A stretch of DNA of 64,000 nt from positions 186,001 through 250,000 of the forward strand of contig NZ_JAPRAQ010000005.1 in assembly GCF_029989365.1 (NCBI RefSeq), in the 5' to 3' direction. The position numbers and the translations under genes were made by a program. The stretch comes from Bradyrhizobium sp. Arg816. Its GTDB lineage: Bacteria > Pseudomonadota > Alphaproteobacteria > Rhizobiales > Xanthobacteraceae. The notes beneath the pieces are model-generated. The model did no database searches, was not told where the DNA came from, and saw nothing but the letters and a program-made list of their open reading frames with translations. Shown piece by piece: positions 24,938 through 34,620 of the stretch; position 1 is the stretch's first letter; each line of letters starts with the position of its first letter.

Positions 24938-25377
24938 ATGGGAAAGAAAAGGTCACGCGACGAAGAATATCACTTATGCGCTCAGATAAAGCCACGCGTC
25001 TCTTCGAGCTATTACATTTCGACACGGGATAACGAGGCGAGCGGCGATGAAGCTATAATTGATTTCCAAGCTGATATCGTCACCACTACACCCGAAATGT
25101 CCCTTCATGTCGGACAGAAAATATCTTGCTCCTTGATGTGCTCGCGCACCTATCGAGCCAGCGACAAGAGCTGCACTCTGGGGCAGCCATTACTGCTCTA
25201 CGTGAGGCTCAGCCGAGACACACGACTTTTCTCCGCCTATCTCCCATCTTATGTGTTTTGGGCCTCCAGACTGATCTGAAGAGTGGTCGCTTGAAGAACG
25301 TAGAGGTCTGGTTTGATAAACCTCGCTACGGTTCTGGCAAGCTCAAGGGTCTGTATTTTTCGGGGTCTCCTTTTTGA
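24938..25377 (+). pseudogene. Small hypothetical gene split by a frameshift
   Basis: Reading from ATG 24938 gives ~114 residues ending at a stop near 25279 after YLPSYVFWASRLI. The following sequence in another frame (LKSGRLKNVEVWFDKPRYGS, GLYFSG) reads as a natural continuation up to 25377. One missing base near 25272 would join the two (RLI-LKSGRLKNVEVWF). The joined protein would be ~146 residues, with strands but no recognised family. It may be a real loss of function or an assembly error. Confidence 0.5.
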
Positions 25378-25465
25378 AATGAGTAGCTGGTATCTATGCA
25401 GAAGACCCGTAGGGCGTGTCGATGCCCGGGGCTGGCTCGTGACTTTTCGCCTGAAATGATCGAAC

Positions 25466-26836
25466 ATGGCGAACTTTCCCACGGTCCAAGATGGTCTGTT
25501 CGTGGGTGCTTGGGGGGATCGACCATTGGACCCGCTTCAATTGGACATCGCGCGCTTTCTTGTTGAGAAAGCGAAGAGGCACACAAGAACAACCTATCAA
25601 GAGGTAGGCGAGGCAATTGGATGGTCTCATCCAACAGGACGAGGGCTAGGCAAAAATCTTGATGTGATTGTCCGTTACACGCTGGACAACGGATTTCCCC
25701 CTCTAACGGCAATCTTGGTCGAGAGGGGAGAGAAGTACCCGCCGTCAAACGTTATTGAACAAGTCGCAAAAGATTACGCGTACCGCGATATCGATGAAGC
25801 CCAAGAAAGCGTGTTCGCGTTCGACTGGTCGAGCGTGCCTGAACTGTTCGCGGTCGTTGAGCGGGTCCCCGCCGGTCGGGAGGTCTGGCTGACATCTTTT
25901 TGGGGATTTGATCCCGGCGACTGGGGTTGCATTGGCTTCGCTGACGAACCAAGGCGCTCTCGCTATCTGAGGCTTTCAAGGCCGGGAGCGCTGGTTGCAA
26001 TCTATGTGACCAAGGGACGGGGGCCTGAAGAAATGCGAGGGAAGGTCGTCGGCGTCCTCGAGGTGTCACATCAGGCGGGCCACGCACGCGAATTCATATC
26101 AGGCGACAGATGGGCGGAGAAAGAGAGTGACCCGGAATATAGGGGCAAATGGTTGTTTGCCGTTCGGGCGACGCGGGCGTGGAGAATCATTCCGGAAGAC
26201 TGGAAGCCAGTCGAAGAGTTGTTCCCGACTACATACCGCGACTCAAATCCGGAGTTTATAGGTTCATATGGCGTGAAAGTGTTAGAGGCCGAAGCGCACA
26301 GACTTTCTCAGCTTCAGGTTTACGAAACGCCTGTCTACGGACAAGCAGGCCAAATCGACGGTACGCTTCACGAACTTGCAACGGCTCTGTCGCCCAGTCG
26401 CGCAGTGCCGCCAGCGACGGGACCGTATTGGGTTGGCGAAACCGATGGGCCAAAGTATCTTTATATTTTGGAATTGAAGGGGGACACCGCCGCGTATCTA
26501 GGACGGCCAGCCGGCCAAGTTGAAGGATTGACAATCATCAAAGTAGGTTTTTCAAGAAGCCCGCTGTCACGCCGTGATCAGATTCAAAGTGCTTACCCGC
26601 TCGGTCAATTTGAATGGGCGGTTCGGTATCCGGAAAGCACCATCGATCCTCCGCCTTATCGCAACGCCGCAGTCGCCATAGCGGGAGAGGATGCGATGAA
26701 AAAGCGATTAGTGGAGGAAGGCGCTGAGGTCCTTGGAGGTGAATTTTTTCTTGCGGATGACGGCTTGGTCATTCGAACGTGGTATGCAGGAAAATTCGCG
26801 GCGGACAGCGCGAACGCGGCGGCGGGGTCAACGTAG
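25466..26836 (+). CDS. EVE-like plus GIY-YIG-like protein, candidate modification-dependent nuclease
   Basis: 456 residues in three parts. ~20-95 resembles the winged-helix DNA-binding part of alkyltransferase-like proteins (TYQEVGEAIGWSHPTGRGLG, then NGFPPLTAILVERGEKYPP). ~115-285 looks like an EVE/PUA-like domain (LTSFWGFDPGDWGCIGF, SRPGALVAIYVTKG, GKVVGVLEVSH, RGKWLFAVRATRAWRI). ~320-445 resembles a GIY-YIG-type nuclease (YLYILEL, IIKVGFSRSPLSRRDQI, GEDAMKKRLVE, LGGEFF). EVE modules can read modified bases, so a type IV-like restriction role is plausible. Domain calls are by eye; function is inference. Confidence 0.6.
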   Translation: MANFPTVQDGLFVGAWGDRPLDPLQLDIARFLVEKAKRHTRTTYQEVGEAIGWSHPTGRGLGKNLDVIVRYTLDNGFPPLTAILVERGEKYPPSNVIEQVAKDYAYRDIDEAQESVFAFDWSSVPELFAVVERVPAGREVWLTSFWGFDPGDWGCIGFADEPRRSRYLRLSRPGALVAIYVTKGRGPEEMRGKVVGVLEVSHQAGHAREFISGDRWAEKESDPEYRGKWLFAVRATRAWRIIPEDWKPVEELFPTTYRDSNPEFIGSYGVKVLEAEAHRLSQLQVYETPVYGQAGQIDGTLHELATALSPSRAVPPATGPYWVGETDGPKYLYILELKGDTAAYLGRPAGQVEGLTIIKVGFSRSPLSRRDQIQSAYPLGQFEWAVRYPESTIDPPPYRNAAVAIAGEDAMKKRLVEEGAEVLGGEFFLADDGLVIRTWYAGKFAADSANAAAGST

Positions 26837-26924
26837 TTCACCTGCGCCTATCTAATTCGCATTCTTAAGTTGAGAGCTCCATTGACAAAAGCTAGAATGG
26901 TGTCAAATAATTCCATTATCAGCT

Positions 26925-27800
26925 ATGCCATTTTCAGACTATCCATTTAGCCCCGAGCAGATGTGCCTGCTTAACCTGGCGCGGACCAGTTGGGTTCGAC
27001 GCGCCTCGGCGAAGCGCAATAACCTTTCATTTGGAGAGGAATCGATCACCGAAACGATCCTCATGGACTTGGCTGACCGTTTTCCGGGAAATGTTTTCAT
27101 TTTGCCATTTAACAAGCGAAGAGAAGCTCAGCACGGGGCTGATTGGGCCTGGGCTTTTGAGAGTGCGGACGGCTCCAACGTGCTCCCAATGCTTGTTCAG
27201 GCGAAAGCCCTCGATCTCTTCGACTCCGAATATCCTGAAATCCGGCGCAGAATCGGCCGTACAAAAACTCGTCAGATAGATCAATTAATCGATACAGCCA
27301 CCGGGTGGGGATGGCCTGCGATCTACGCCTTCTACAATCACCTCAACGATGAGACACGCATTCCACAAAATTGCGGAACGCTACAATTGGCTGACCTTGG
27401 CACAATGCCCGCCGCCTGGGGCATCTCCATAGCAGATGCTCATTCTGTTCGCGAAAGGCTCGATGATCAAACGTTTGATACGCACAAGCAGATCTCCATC
27501 CCGCTGCATTGTCTGCTGTGCTCAAACGGTAAGGGAGTTCGACTCGCAGGCGGGTCACCCGCGATGGCGTTGGCTGCGCTCAGACGTTTGCGGCCTGCTG
27601 ATCGAAGCGCGGCCGCTCCCCTCCCACCTTTTTTTGATCAACCATTACATGAGCTCCCGCCGATTTTTCATTTGGCCAAAGCCGCCGCTGAACAACGTCC
27701 AACCAAGCGAGGCAGCGATCCGCTCAGAAATCTACAAAGGCAGTTTCCAAGTATAGCGGGCGTGGTGATCGTTCGCGATGCTAAGTCAAAAGAAGGCTAG
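26925..27800 (+). CDS. DUF6615-like protein
   Basis: 291 residues. The N-terminal half has the pattern SFGEESITETILMDLADRFP, then PFNKRREAQHGADWAW, then LPMLVQAKALD, which I associate with DUF6615. Glu-Glu, Asp (GADW) and Gln-Ala-Lys stand where a PD-(D/E)XK-like nuclease site would be, the ExK replaced by QxK. The rest is unassigned. It is co-directional with the EVE-like gene 89 bp upstream and may share its transcript. Confidence 0.55.
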   Translation: MPFSDYPFSPEQMCLLNLARTSWVRRASAKRNNLSFGEESITETILMDLADRFPGNVFILPFNKRREAQHGADWAWAFESADGSNVLPMLVQAKALDLFDSEYPEIRRRIGRTKTRQIDQLIDTATGWGWPAIYAFYNHLNDETRIPQNCGTLQLADLGTMPAAWGISIADAHSVRERLDDQTFDTHKQISIPLHCLLCSNGKGVRLAGGSPAMALAALRRLRPADRSAAAPLPPFFDQPLHELPPIFHLAKAAAEQRPTKRGSDPLRNLQRQFPSIAGVVIVRDAKSKEG

Positions 27801-27985
27801 GGCTGTACCTCATCACCGTCAGCCGCAAGTTGCACTTGCCGCTCGGAAGGTGCCTCTTTGAGCCGCTGCCCCTGCCGCCCTAGACTGCGCGCCGTGGCAG
27901 GCAATTTCGGGCTGCCGGTAGCTGGAGTGCCGATATGAGCGTAAGAACTATCGCATTAGCTCGTCAATAATGCCGGTGACAAATC

Positions 27986-28675
27986 ATGGATGATATTGAT
28001 CCCAAGGAAGGAGACTTCTTCGAGGGCGTGCTCCTTGAGACTTTCAGAGACGGCTATGTAAGCCGACCCCGGGTACGACCAGTAGATGTGTTGCCAGGTT
28101 GGCTGAAAGTAGAATTTCCGCGGCATCTCCGCGAAGAAAACCCGATTGGGACACGCTTTAGAGCGGACGTACACGTTCGGCAAAAGCACCATGGCGACGG
28201 CACCCCAAATGGACCGCTATATCTCCGGGCCGAGAACCACACCATTTTTCGGGTGAAGCAACCTGATTTTGAGAAGCTTGTCTTCGCCCGACAGCAGCCC
28301 GGCACGATTAGTGGCCGTGCATACGAATATTTCTCAATCAAGACTGCACCGAAATCGGCTGCTGAGAGATTGGATGAAGGGGCGGCAAGTCGATCGATTT
28401 ATAGAATTTTGGTCGCAACCGGAGTCAGTTCTTCAACTGATAAGGTTTCTAACAAAACCTTATCAGTACTGCGCCGGTCCAAGCGGAAAGTGAACGAATA
28501 CGCGTCCCGACTGACTTGGCGGATCACCGCTCCGCGGAACCTCATTGCAACGGCTCACATTTTCGTGCGCCTCGACGAAAGCTACGGTTGGAAACCACGG
28601 TCGTCACGCTTCTTTCGCGCGCAAGCATCTAAGACTTGGCCTGAGGGCAGCGACCCGCGAGGCATACAGTCATGA
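27986..28675 (+). CDS. Unrecognised protein whose frame runs through an inverted-repeat site
   Basis: 229 residues. Residues ~1-130 look like a folded domain (GDFFEGVLLETFRDGYVSRP, WLKVEFPRHLREENPIGTRF, GPLYLRAENHTIFRV). From ~150 the frame reads through the 32-bp site at 28436-28467 (the residues TDKVSNKTLSVL are encoded by it), after which the sequence is basic and unconvincing. The natural C-terminus was probably replaced when the site was inserted or recombined. No family recognised. Confidence 0.5.
   Translation: MDDIDPKEGDFFEGVLLETFRDGYVSRPRVRPVDVLPGWLKVEFPRHLREENPIGTRFRADVHVRQKHHGDGTPNGPLYLRAENHTIFRVKQPDFEKLVFARQQPGTISGRAYEYFSIKTAPKSAAERLDEGAASRSIYRILVATGVSSSTDKVSNKTLSVLRRSKRKVNEYASRLTWRITAPRNLIATAHIFVRLDESYGWKPRSSRFFRAQASKTWPEGSDPRGIQS
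28436..28467. repeat. Inverted-repeat site 3 (32 bp, perfect arms)
   Basis: Perfect 13-bp arms ACTGATAAGGTTT and AAACCTTATCAGT around CTAACA. GGAGTCAGT lies 6 bp to its left (28421-28429). It lies inside the 3' part of the open frame at 27986-28675. Confidence 0.9.
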
Positions 28676-28937
28676 AGTCTATTCGGCAGGTTTTTGGCCG
28701 GGCGGCGGCGGCACGGATTTGCGGCCTTTTCCTCCTACGCCTATCCCGCTCCTGCAGATTTTGCGGACGCTAAGGTGATGCCGGATGGGGCGCACTTCGA
28801 CCCGAAGCTCGGGGAATTTCTTCTGCCATACGATGTCGTGAGACAATCGGTTGACCCGGAAGTAGCGCTGACGGCCTTCCCGGAGAGCACGTATCTCGTT
28901 GCAGCGGACGTCGGTCATTGGGATCCTATGGCAATCG
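28655..28937 (+). pseudogene. DUF5996 gene remnant
   Basis: One frame reads SHEVYSAGFWPGGGG and another reads on with AAFSSYAYPAPADFADAKV, GEFLLPYDVVRQSVDP, STYLVAADVGHWDP. These are consecutive signatures of the C-terminal half of DUF5996 proteins. A frameshift separates them and the N-terminal half is absent. Remnant of a gene truncated on its left, on the far side of repeat site 3. Confidence 0.6.
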
Positions 28938-29408
28938 ATTGTCCCACCGGCGTACCCCGCCGACCGCGACCATTTTTGAGCCAAGTGGGGGCAACGGCGC
29001 GCCGACGAGGTGCTTGAACAAATTGGTCGCCATGTCGTTCCGCCCCAGCGGCAAGTGTCCGCAAGGCTCGTCGAGGTCTGTTTGAGGGGATATAGCGGAC
29101 TAGATTTGCTCGCGTCGAGTTCTTCGCATTTTGCCCCGTAGCAGCTGAGGATTTTAGAACGTCCTCCGTGGCGTGCGGTTTTGCTTGTGCGCTGCTCAAT
29201 TGCGAGGACACGAAGCAGGCCAGCCGCGTCGGCCTATCGTGCGCCGGGACGTACTCCGATCTCGCTAATGAGCAGAATTATGGCCAAAAACTGTCCCCAC
29301 AGGTGGCATCGTATGAGATAGGATTGCTCACCCACGGAGCCAGGTTCGTCCGCTTCAGTAGCTAGTTGGCAAACTCTAAGACGCCCTGGGTGCACTGAGG
29401 ACAGGACA
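28938..29408. other. Intergenic, no gene supported
   Basis: Several short open frames exist on both strands but none shows protein-like composition or a ribosome site. Nothing repeated is seen. Confidence 0.5.
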
Positions 29409-32400
29409 ATGAGCCATGACGTAAGAGCTTGGCTTGAGCATCTCGGACTCGGGCGATATGCCGAAACGTTCGCCGAGAGCGGCGTCGATTTTGATCTGCT
29501 GCCCGATCTCAGTAACAGCGATCTGAAAGATCTCGGGATTGCAAGACTAGGAGACCGCAAGCGTCTGCTCAGGGCGATCGCCGCGCTCATGCGGACCAAG
29601 CACTTAGCGGCAATTTCTGCTCCGAGCACATCCGAGGCGGAACGTCGTCAGCTGACGGTGATGTTCTGCGATCTCGTCGATTCTACCGCTCTCTCCAGCA
29701 CTGTCGATCCCGAACGGCTGAGACAATTACTGCTTGCCTATCAAGCAGCTTGCGTTGCCGCCATTGACCGCTACGACGGCCATCTCGCGAAATACCTTGG
29801 AGACGGTCTGCTGGTCTATTTCGGTCTTCCGCGTGCGCATGAGGATGACGCCCAACGTGCGGTGAGTGCTGGGCTGGATATTGTCGAGGCGATCGTGTTG
29901 CTGAATCGAGACTTGTCCAAGAAATTCGGTATCGAGCTCAGTGTCCGCCTTGCCGTGCACACCGGGCTTGTGGTGGCAGGCGAGATGGGTGCGGGTGGCA
30001 CACGCGAGGAAATGGCGATTGTCGGTGAAACACCGAATGTTGCTGCGCGGCTACAGTCGCTGGCCGCCCCCAATGCCTTAGTGATCAGCTCCAGCACACA
30101 GCGGCTGGTCGCTGGCTTTTTCACCTTCGAAGACATTGGTGTCCACCAGCTGAAAGGCGTCGCCCGTCCTGTGCAGGCGTGGCGAGTGACCGGCGAGCGT
30201 CTGACGGAGAGTCGTTTTGAGGCGCTGCATCCTGGCGGGCCATTCCCGCTGATCGGTCGCGAGGAAGAGGTCAATTTATTGCTGCGCCGCTGGGAGCAGG
30301 CGAAGCAAGGCGACGGCCAGGTCGTATTGCTCTGTGGGGAGCCTGGCATCGGCAAGTCGCGGATTGCCGAGGCACTCATCGAGCGAATAGCGGACCTGCC
30401 GCATGCACGGTTGCGGTGCCAATGCTCGGCATATTTCGCGACCAGCGCGCTATATCCCTTCGCGCGCCAGTTGATACAGGCGGCCGGGTTCCTGCCAACT
30501 GATCCGCCCGCGATCAAATTGAACAAGCTCGAGCAGATGTTGACCGAATCTGGACAGGCAGTGCCCGAGAACGCTTCGCTGTTTGCCGGTTTGCTGTCGA
30601 TCCCTGTCGCTTCGCACTATCCGAGGCTGGAGCTGACGGCAGAGAGCCTTAAGCAGCGAACCGCGACAGCACTGGTCGATCGAATGCTTGGGTTGGCGAC
30701 CCGGAAGCCGGTGCTGATCGTGGTGGAAGACGCGCATTGGATCGACGCTTCGAGCGCAGACTTAATAGTGGCCGCGATGGATCGTGTGCAGGATTCTCGG
30801 GTCCTGATCCTGATTACGTACCGACCCGACTACATACCGCCATGGAGCGGCCGCCCCCATCTAACCATGCTTACGCTCAATCGGCTAAGCCGAGCGCAGG
30901 CAGCTGACATGGTTGGTGCGTTTGCTGCAACCGAAGCACTGCCGGCGGAAATAATTCAACAGATCGTTGCAAAAGCGGATGGCGTGCCGCTTTTCATCGA
31001 GGAGCTGACCAAAGCGGTACTCGAGGCCGGCTTGGCCGACGACGAAACTACTTGCGGGCGTGCCGGGCGACTCCAGCTCTCGGTTCCGGTGACGCTGCAG
31101 GACGCCCTCGTTGCGCGTCTGGACCGGACAGCCGGGACGAAGGAAGTCGCGCAAGTGGCGGCGGTGCTGGGCCGCGAATTCAGCGAGGCCCTCCTGACGG
31201 CTGTCTTGCCACCGAACCGAGACGCACTGACCGCGGCCTTGGATGCGTTGGTTCACGCGGGACTACTGTTCCGCCGCGGCTTGCCTCCTCAACACAGATA
31301 CGTCTTCAAGCACGCGCTGGTGCAGGACGCCGCCTATGGGACCCTGCTCTTGACCTCCAGACAGCAACTGCATGCGCGGACCGCCCACGTAATTGAGCAG
31401 CAATTCCCGGAGGTTGCAGAAGCGGAGCCCGAACTGCTGGCACACCACTACGCGGCCGCCGGCATATACGATCGCGCGATCGCCTATTGGCAGCGGTCCG
31501 GCACGCGTGCGCGCGAGCGCTCCAATTACGTCGAGGCTGAGCACGCCTTGATGGCGGCGGTCGCACTTGTGCCGCAACTGCCCGACCAGGCGCGGAAGCG
31601 CACTGAGCTTGACCTGCAGATGTCGCTCGGCGCGGTGTATCGCGCCCTCCGTGGCTCGGGCTCACTGCAGACTGAGATCAGCTATAGGCGTGCCCGCGCA
31701 CTATGTGAGGAGGTTGGCGACGCCGATCGGCTGTTGGAAGTCATGTATGGTCAGTTTGTCGGTGCGTTCAATCGGCCGAAGCTTCATGATGCCGAGCTCT
31801 ATGCGAGCGAGTTCATGGAGGTTGCGCAGATTGACCAGAATGCATCAGCGCTGAAGGTGGCAGAGTATTTGATTGGCAGCACAGCATTTTTGTTGGGTGA
31901 TCTTGTTCGCGGTCGCCAACATTTGGAAGAGTCGCTGCGCGTCGATAACGTAGACCATGGGCGCGTCAATCGTTACTCGCACGGCCAGTATCCCACATGG
32001 CCACTGACATACTTGGCATGGACCATGTTCGTGCTTGGATTTCCGAATCAGGGGCACGCTTTAGCCGCAGAAGCCATTGCGGCTTCAAGGAAGGGCTCAG
32101 ACTTCTACTATGCAATGGCACTTAGCAACGGTTGCTATCTGCATCATATGTGCGGAGATTGTGCGGCTGTGGAGGCGAACGTTGCTAGGCTGCTCGATCT
32201 TGCGGCGAAGAAAGGGGTCGTGTACCGCGCGCAGATGCGCCTGTTCGAAGGCTGGACGCGGGCATGTCGCGGCGCACCCGAAGGTGGGATAGAGCTGATG
32301 CGTGACGCGCTGGCTAAGCTCGTCGCGACGGAGCAGAAGGTCGAGCATCCCTATAAGAGATCAATCCTGGCCGAGATTTGTCTGCAAGCCGGTCGGTGGT

Positions 32401-32744
32401 CGGAAGCGGAGGAGCAGCTCGGCGAGGGACTACGCCTAGTGCGGGCCACGGACGAACGCTGGTATGAGGCGGAGTTACACCGGCTTGCCGCCGAACTTGC
32501 GCTTGCAGAAGGGGACAAGGTGAATGCCGAGGTAAAATTCCGGCGAGCGCTCACGCTTGCGACGGCGCAGTCGGCGCGGATGTGGGAGCTACGCGCGGCG
32601 AAGGGACTTGCCCGGCTATGGCGCGAAGCTGGCAAGATCGACGAGGCGCGTGCCCTACTGGCGCCGGTGCTCGGCGGCTTCACCGAAGGTTTCGACACGC
32701 GCGATCTCATCGAGGGCAGAGCACTCCTCGATGAGCTGGCCTGA
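29409..32744 (+). CDS. SAM - class III cyclase - AAA - TPR protein
   Basis: 1111 residues. SAM domain ~1-60 (WLEHLGLGRYAETF..DLKDLGI). Adenylate/guanylate cyclase domain ~78-260, with metal-binding Asp88 (FCDLVDST) and Asp132 (YLGDGLLVYFG). P-loop ATPase (AAA_16/STAND-like) from ~280 with Walker A GEPGIGKSR (~310-318) and Walker B VLIVVEDAHWID. TPR-rich helical C-terminus ~640-1100. This architecture is common in Bradyrhizobium with many paralogues per genome; the signal sensed is unknown. ATG 29409 is preceded by GAGGACAGGAC. It stands alone. Confidence 0.9.
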   Translation: MSHDVRAWLEHLGLGRYAETFAESGVDFDLLPDLSNSDLKDLGIARLGDRKRLLRAIAALMRTKHLAAISAPSTSEAERRQLTVMFCDLVDSTALSSTVDPERLRQLLLAYQAACVAAIDRYDGHLAKYLGDGLLVYFGLPRAHEDDAQRAVSAGLDIVEAIVLLNRDLSKKFGIELSVRLAVHTGLVVAGEMGAGGTREEMAIVGETPNVAARLQSLAAPNALVISSSTQRLVAGFFTFEDIGVHQLKGVARPVQAWRVTGERLTESRFEALHPGGPFPLIGREEEVNLLLRRWEQAKQGDGQVVLLCGEPGIGKSRIAEALIERIADLPHARLRCQCSAYFATSALYPFARQLIQAAGFLPTDPPAIKLNKLEQMLTESGQAVPENASLFAGLLSIPVASHYPRLELTAESLKQRTATALVDRMLGLATRKPVLIVVEDAHWIDASSADLIVAAMDRVQDSRVLILITYRPDYIPPWSGRPHLTMLTLNRLSRAQAADMVGAFAATEALPAEIIQQIVAKADGVPLFIEELTKAVLEAGLADDETTCGRAGRLQLSVPVTLQDALVARLDRTAGTKEVAQVAAVLGREFSEALLTAVLPPNRDALTAALDALVHAGLLFRRGLPPQHRYVFKHALVQDAAYGTLLLTSRQQLHARTAHVIEQQFPEVAEAEPELLAHHYAAAGIYDRAIAYWQRSGTRARERSNYVEAEHALMAAVALVPQLPDQARKRTELDLQMSLGAVYRALRGSGSLQTEISYRRARALCEEVGDADRLLEVMYGQFVGAFNRPKLHDAELYASEFMEVAQIDQNASALKVAEYLIGSTAFLLGDLVRGRQHLEESLRVDNVDHGRVNRYSHGQYPTWPLTYLAWTMFVLGFPNQGHALAAEAIAASRKGSDFYYAMALSNGCYLHHMCGDCAAVEANVARLLDLAAKKGVVYRAQMRLFEGWTRACRGAPEGGIELMRDALAKLVATEQKVEHPYKRSILAEICLQAGRWSEAEEQLGEGLRLVRATDERWYEAELHRLAAELALAEGDKVNAEVKFRRALTLATAQSARMWELRAAKGLARLWREAGKIDEARALLAPVLGGFTEGFDTRDLIEGRALLDELA

Positions 32745-32886
32745 TGCAGGGGAGCCAGTTTGGGCGACCGGCGCCAGCTTCTCATGGTCTAGGTCCGTAG
32801 TTGGCCCAAATGCGAAGTGCACGATCTCCGCTAGTTAGGTCGCTATCGGGGTAAAAGCGAACGTCGCACACATTCCGCGGGCGATC

Positions 32887-33321
32887 TTACTGTGCTAGAA
32901 ATCCGAATGCGACAACCAGTGCCACCATGCTCGCGAAAATCAGCAGTGCCGGGAGGGATTTTCGGGTCATTGGCCTCGTCGAATGGCGCGCAGCCGATTG
33001 ACCGGGTTGAGGTCCAGGCGGTCTCTGGGACCGCACGAGTTTGCCCTCTGTTGTAGGCGTCCGAGCCTTTGGTCCCGGCGCGGCGCCTACGCCTCCCATC
33101 TCGCTGTAATAAACGCTGTAGACCTCGCGAACGGCTAGAGCCGTGGACTCGGCCTCGCTCATTGTCCCGAGCCGAGTTTGATAATTTGTCAGAAACCTTT
33201 GGGCGCTGGACGGCAGGTCATCGAAACCACCCAGCTTGGCCATCATGAGCCAGGTGGCAAAATCCGCCTCAGCCTTCGTGCGCGCTCTCTTGGCGATACT
33301 GGCGTTGGAGCTAGAGGACAT
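32887..33321 (-). CDS. Small tail-anchored protein
   Basis: 144 residues from MSSSSNAS; an in-frame ATG at 33426 adds 35 unlikely residues. The N-terminal ~80 residues are a helical conserved-looking region (AEADFATWLMMAKLGGFDDL, VREVYSVYYSEMGG). A Pro/Arg-rich linker follows, then a single C-terminal transmembrane helix (SLPALLIFASMVALVVAFGF). Tail-anchored orientation likely. Function unknown. Confidence 0.6.
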   Translation of the reverse strand: MSSSSNASIAKRARTKAEADFATWLMMAKLGGFDDLPSSAQRFLTNYQTRLGTMSEAESTALAVREVYSVYYSEMGGVGAAPGPKARTPTTEGKLVRSQRPPGPQPGQSAARHSTRPMTRKSLPALLIFASMVALVVAFGFLAQ

Positions 33322-34076
33322 GGTGGTCCGATTGGTTTGAACCCCGCCGCGAAGCTGTCCATCGACACCATCCGCCCGGCGGGGGCAGGCAATTGGCAAT
33401 CCAGCCACAGTACCGGGAGAGTTCAAACGCGAACCTTACCAACTAGTCGGCTCCTGGCCAGGTTGAATGGGCGGTAGCTATCATAACTCGTGGTCCGCGG
33501 ATATCCACTCCTCCAAAACGGGAACGGCGAAGGCATTGCTTACTCTGCAATGTTTCGGCAGGCGGCCTAAGATTCGCGTGAGTAGCCACGGTGAGAAGCT
33601 ACAGATTTTGCGGCCGCGACCACCGCGTTCAAAGAGCAGGGCACTTCGCAATGCGTCAAATGGCAACGATTGGCTGAACGCCTTCGATGTCCGGCCATCG
33701 TAAGCTCTCCGCTAGGACCGGTCTGCCATCCGCTTCGTCGACCTTGAACGGATAGATCGCGTCGTCAGTCTGATCAGCACCAAGGCCGACGAGCGCTACA
33801 ATGGCGTGCTTCGGATGGAAGTTTCCATATCGTTCATGGCGCTCCCCTCTAGGAACACCATATCGTCCGTTTTAGGACATTCGCAAAACGCACGCCTCCC
33901 GGGACCGCGCTCATAAGGACCTTCGACGGCGTTCACCGTTTGGCAGGTTCTCAAGCAAAAGTCGCGGAGCGTTGCCCATTTGCAACCCGCGCAGCCGTTC
34001 GGAGCTGTAAGCTGATCGATCAGAATGACTGAAACATATTTCGTATTTACTTTGACAATCTCAGCGGGGGCAAAAA
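33322..34076. other. Long intergenic stretch, no gene supported
   Basis: Open frames on both strands (for example 33796-34158 leftward, with eight Cys) lack ribosome sites and overlap the better-supported 34077 gene. Nothing is called. Confidence 0.45.
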
Positions 34077-34277
34077 GTGTTTGATGTCTATCGCAATGGG
34101 AAGCGCGATTTGCTCGTTCTAAGCACAGGGTCCGCGATACCCGGGGCTTACTCTGCAAGCAAGTGGCGCAAGAGCAGAAAAAGAATTTTCAAAGTAAGCG
34201 ACGAGATTAGGTCAACCGTTCAGCGACAGGGGTATTACGTTCGTCGCTTGCACGTCACGAAGAACGGTTCGATTTAG
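34077..34277 (+). CDS. Small basic conserved-looking protein
   Basis: 66 residues from GTG 34077: [20 protein letters not shown], then [16 protein letters not shown], then [18 protein letters not shown]. Composition and motif spacing look like a real small basic protein of the kind rhizobial genomes carry; I cannot name a family. A purine-rich GCGGGGGC lies upstream. Possibly nucleic-acid-binding by charge only. Confidence 0.5.
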   Translation: MFDVYRNGKRDLLVLSTGSAIPGAYSASKWRKSRKRIFKVSDEIRSTVQRQGYYVRRLHVTKNGSI

Positions 34278-34355
34278 TCCGAACGCTTCGGGCCGAATCT
34301 GCTGATTTATTGAGCTGTACTGGGTCCGCTACGAACGCGAACGGTCAGCCCTGGG

Positions 34356-34400
34356 CCGCTTTGGGTCAATTGCGTCCTCCCGCGGCTTTGACTTCCGGTC
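34356..34400. repeat. Dispersed CCGCTTTGGGTCA repeat, copy 1
   Basis: CCGCTTTGGGTCA followed ~20 bp later by GACTTCCGGTC. The same two blocks occur at 47923-47974, and the CCGCTTTGGGTC block also at 49630-49641, where a MITE is inserted. The 34278-34620 gap holds this repeat and site 4 but no gene. Confidence 0.5.
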
Positions 34401-34542
34401 GGCCGCGCCCAGCGGACACTCTTAGCGTGCAGGGGAGGGTCTCAGATGGGCCATTCGGCGACTTCGAGCCGCTCGATGGTTTCTGCTCTTAAAGCCGGTG
34501 CTTTAGCCTGATGTGCTTAGTTGTTGTTGGAGCGGATCTTCC

Positions 34543-34574
34543 ACTGATAAGCGTTGGTCGCAAAGCTTATCAGT
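34543..34574. repeat. Inverted-repeat site 4 (32 bp)
   Basis: Arms ACTGATAAGCGTT and AAAGCTTATCAGT around GGTCGC. It lies 47 bp beyond the 3' end of the NACHT-like operon. Confidence 0.85.
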
Positions 34575-34620
34575 TACTGTTGCGTCCTTCTAAGGATCAA
34601 GATCTCCGCACTGGTGGAGA

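Noticed and set aside
33796..34158. Leftward Cys-rich open frame
   Set aside because: No ribosome site, overlaps the better-supported 34077 gene, and the cysteines are unevenly spaced.
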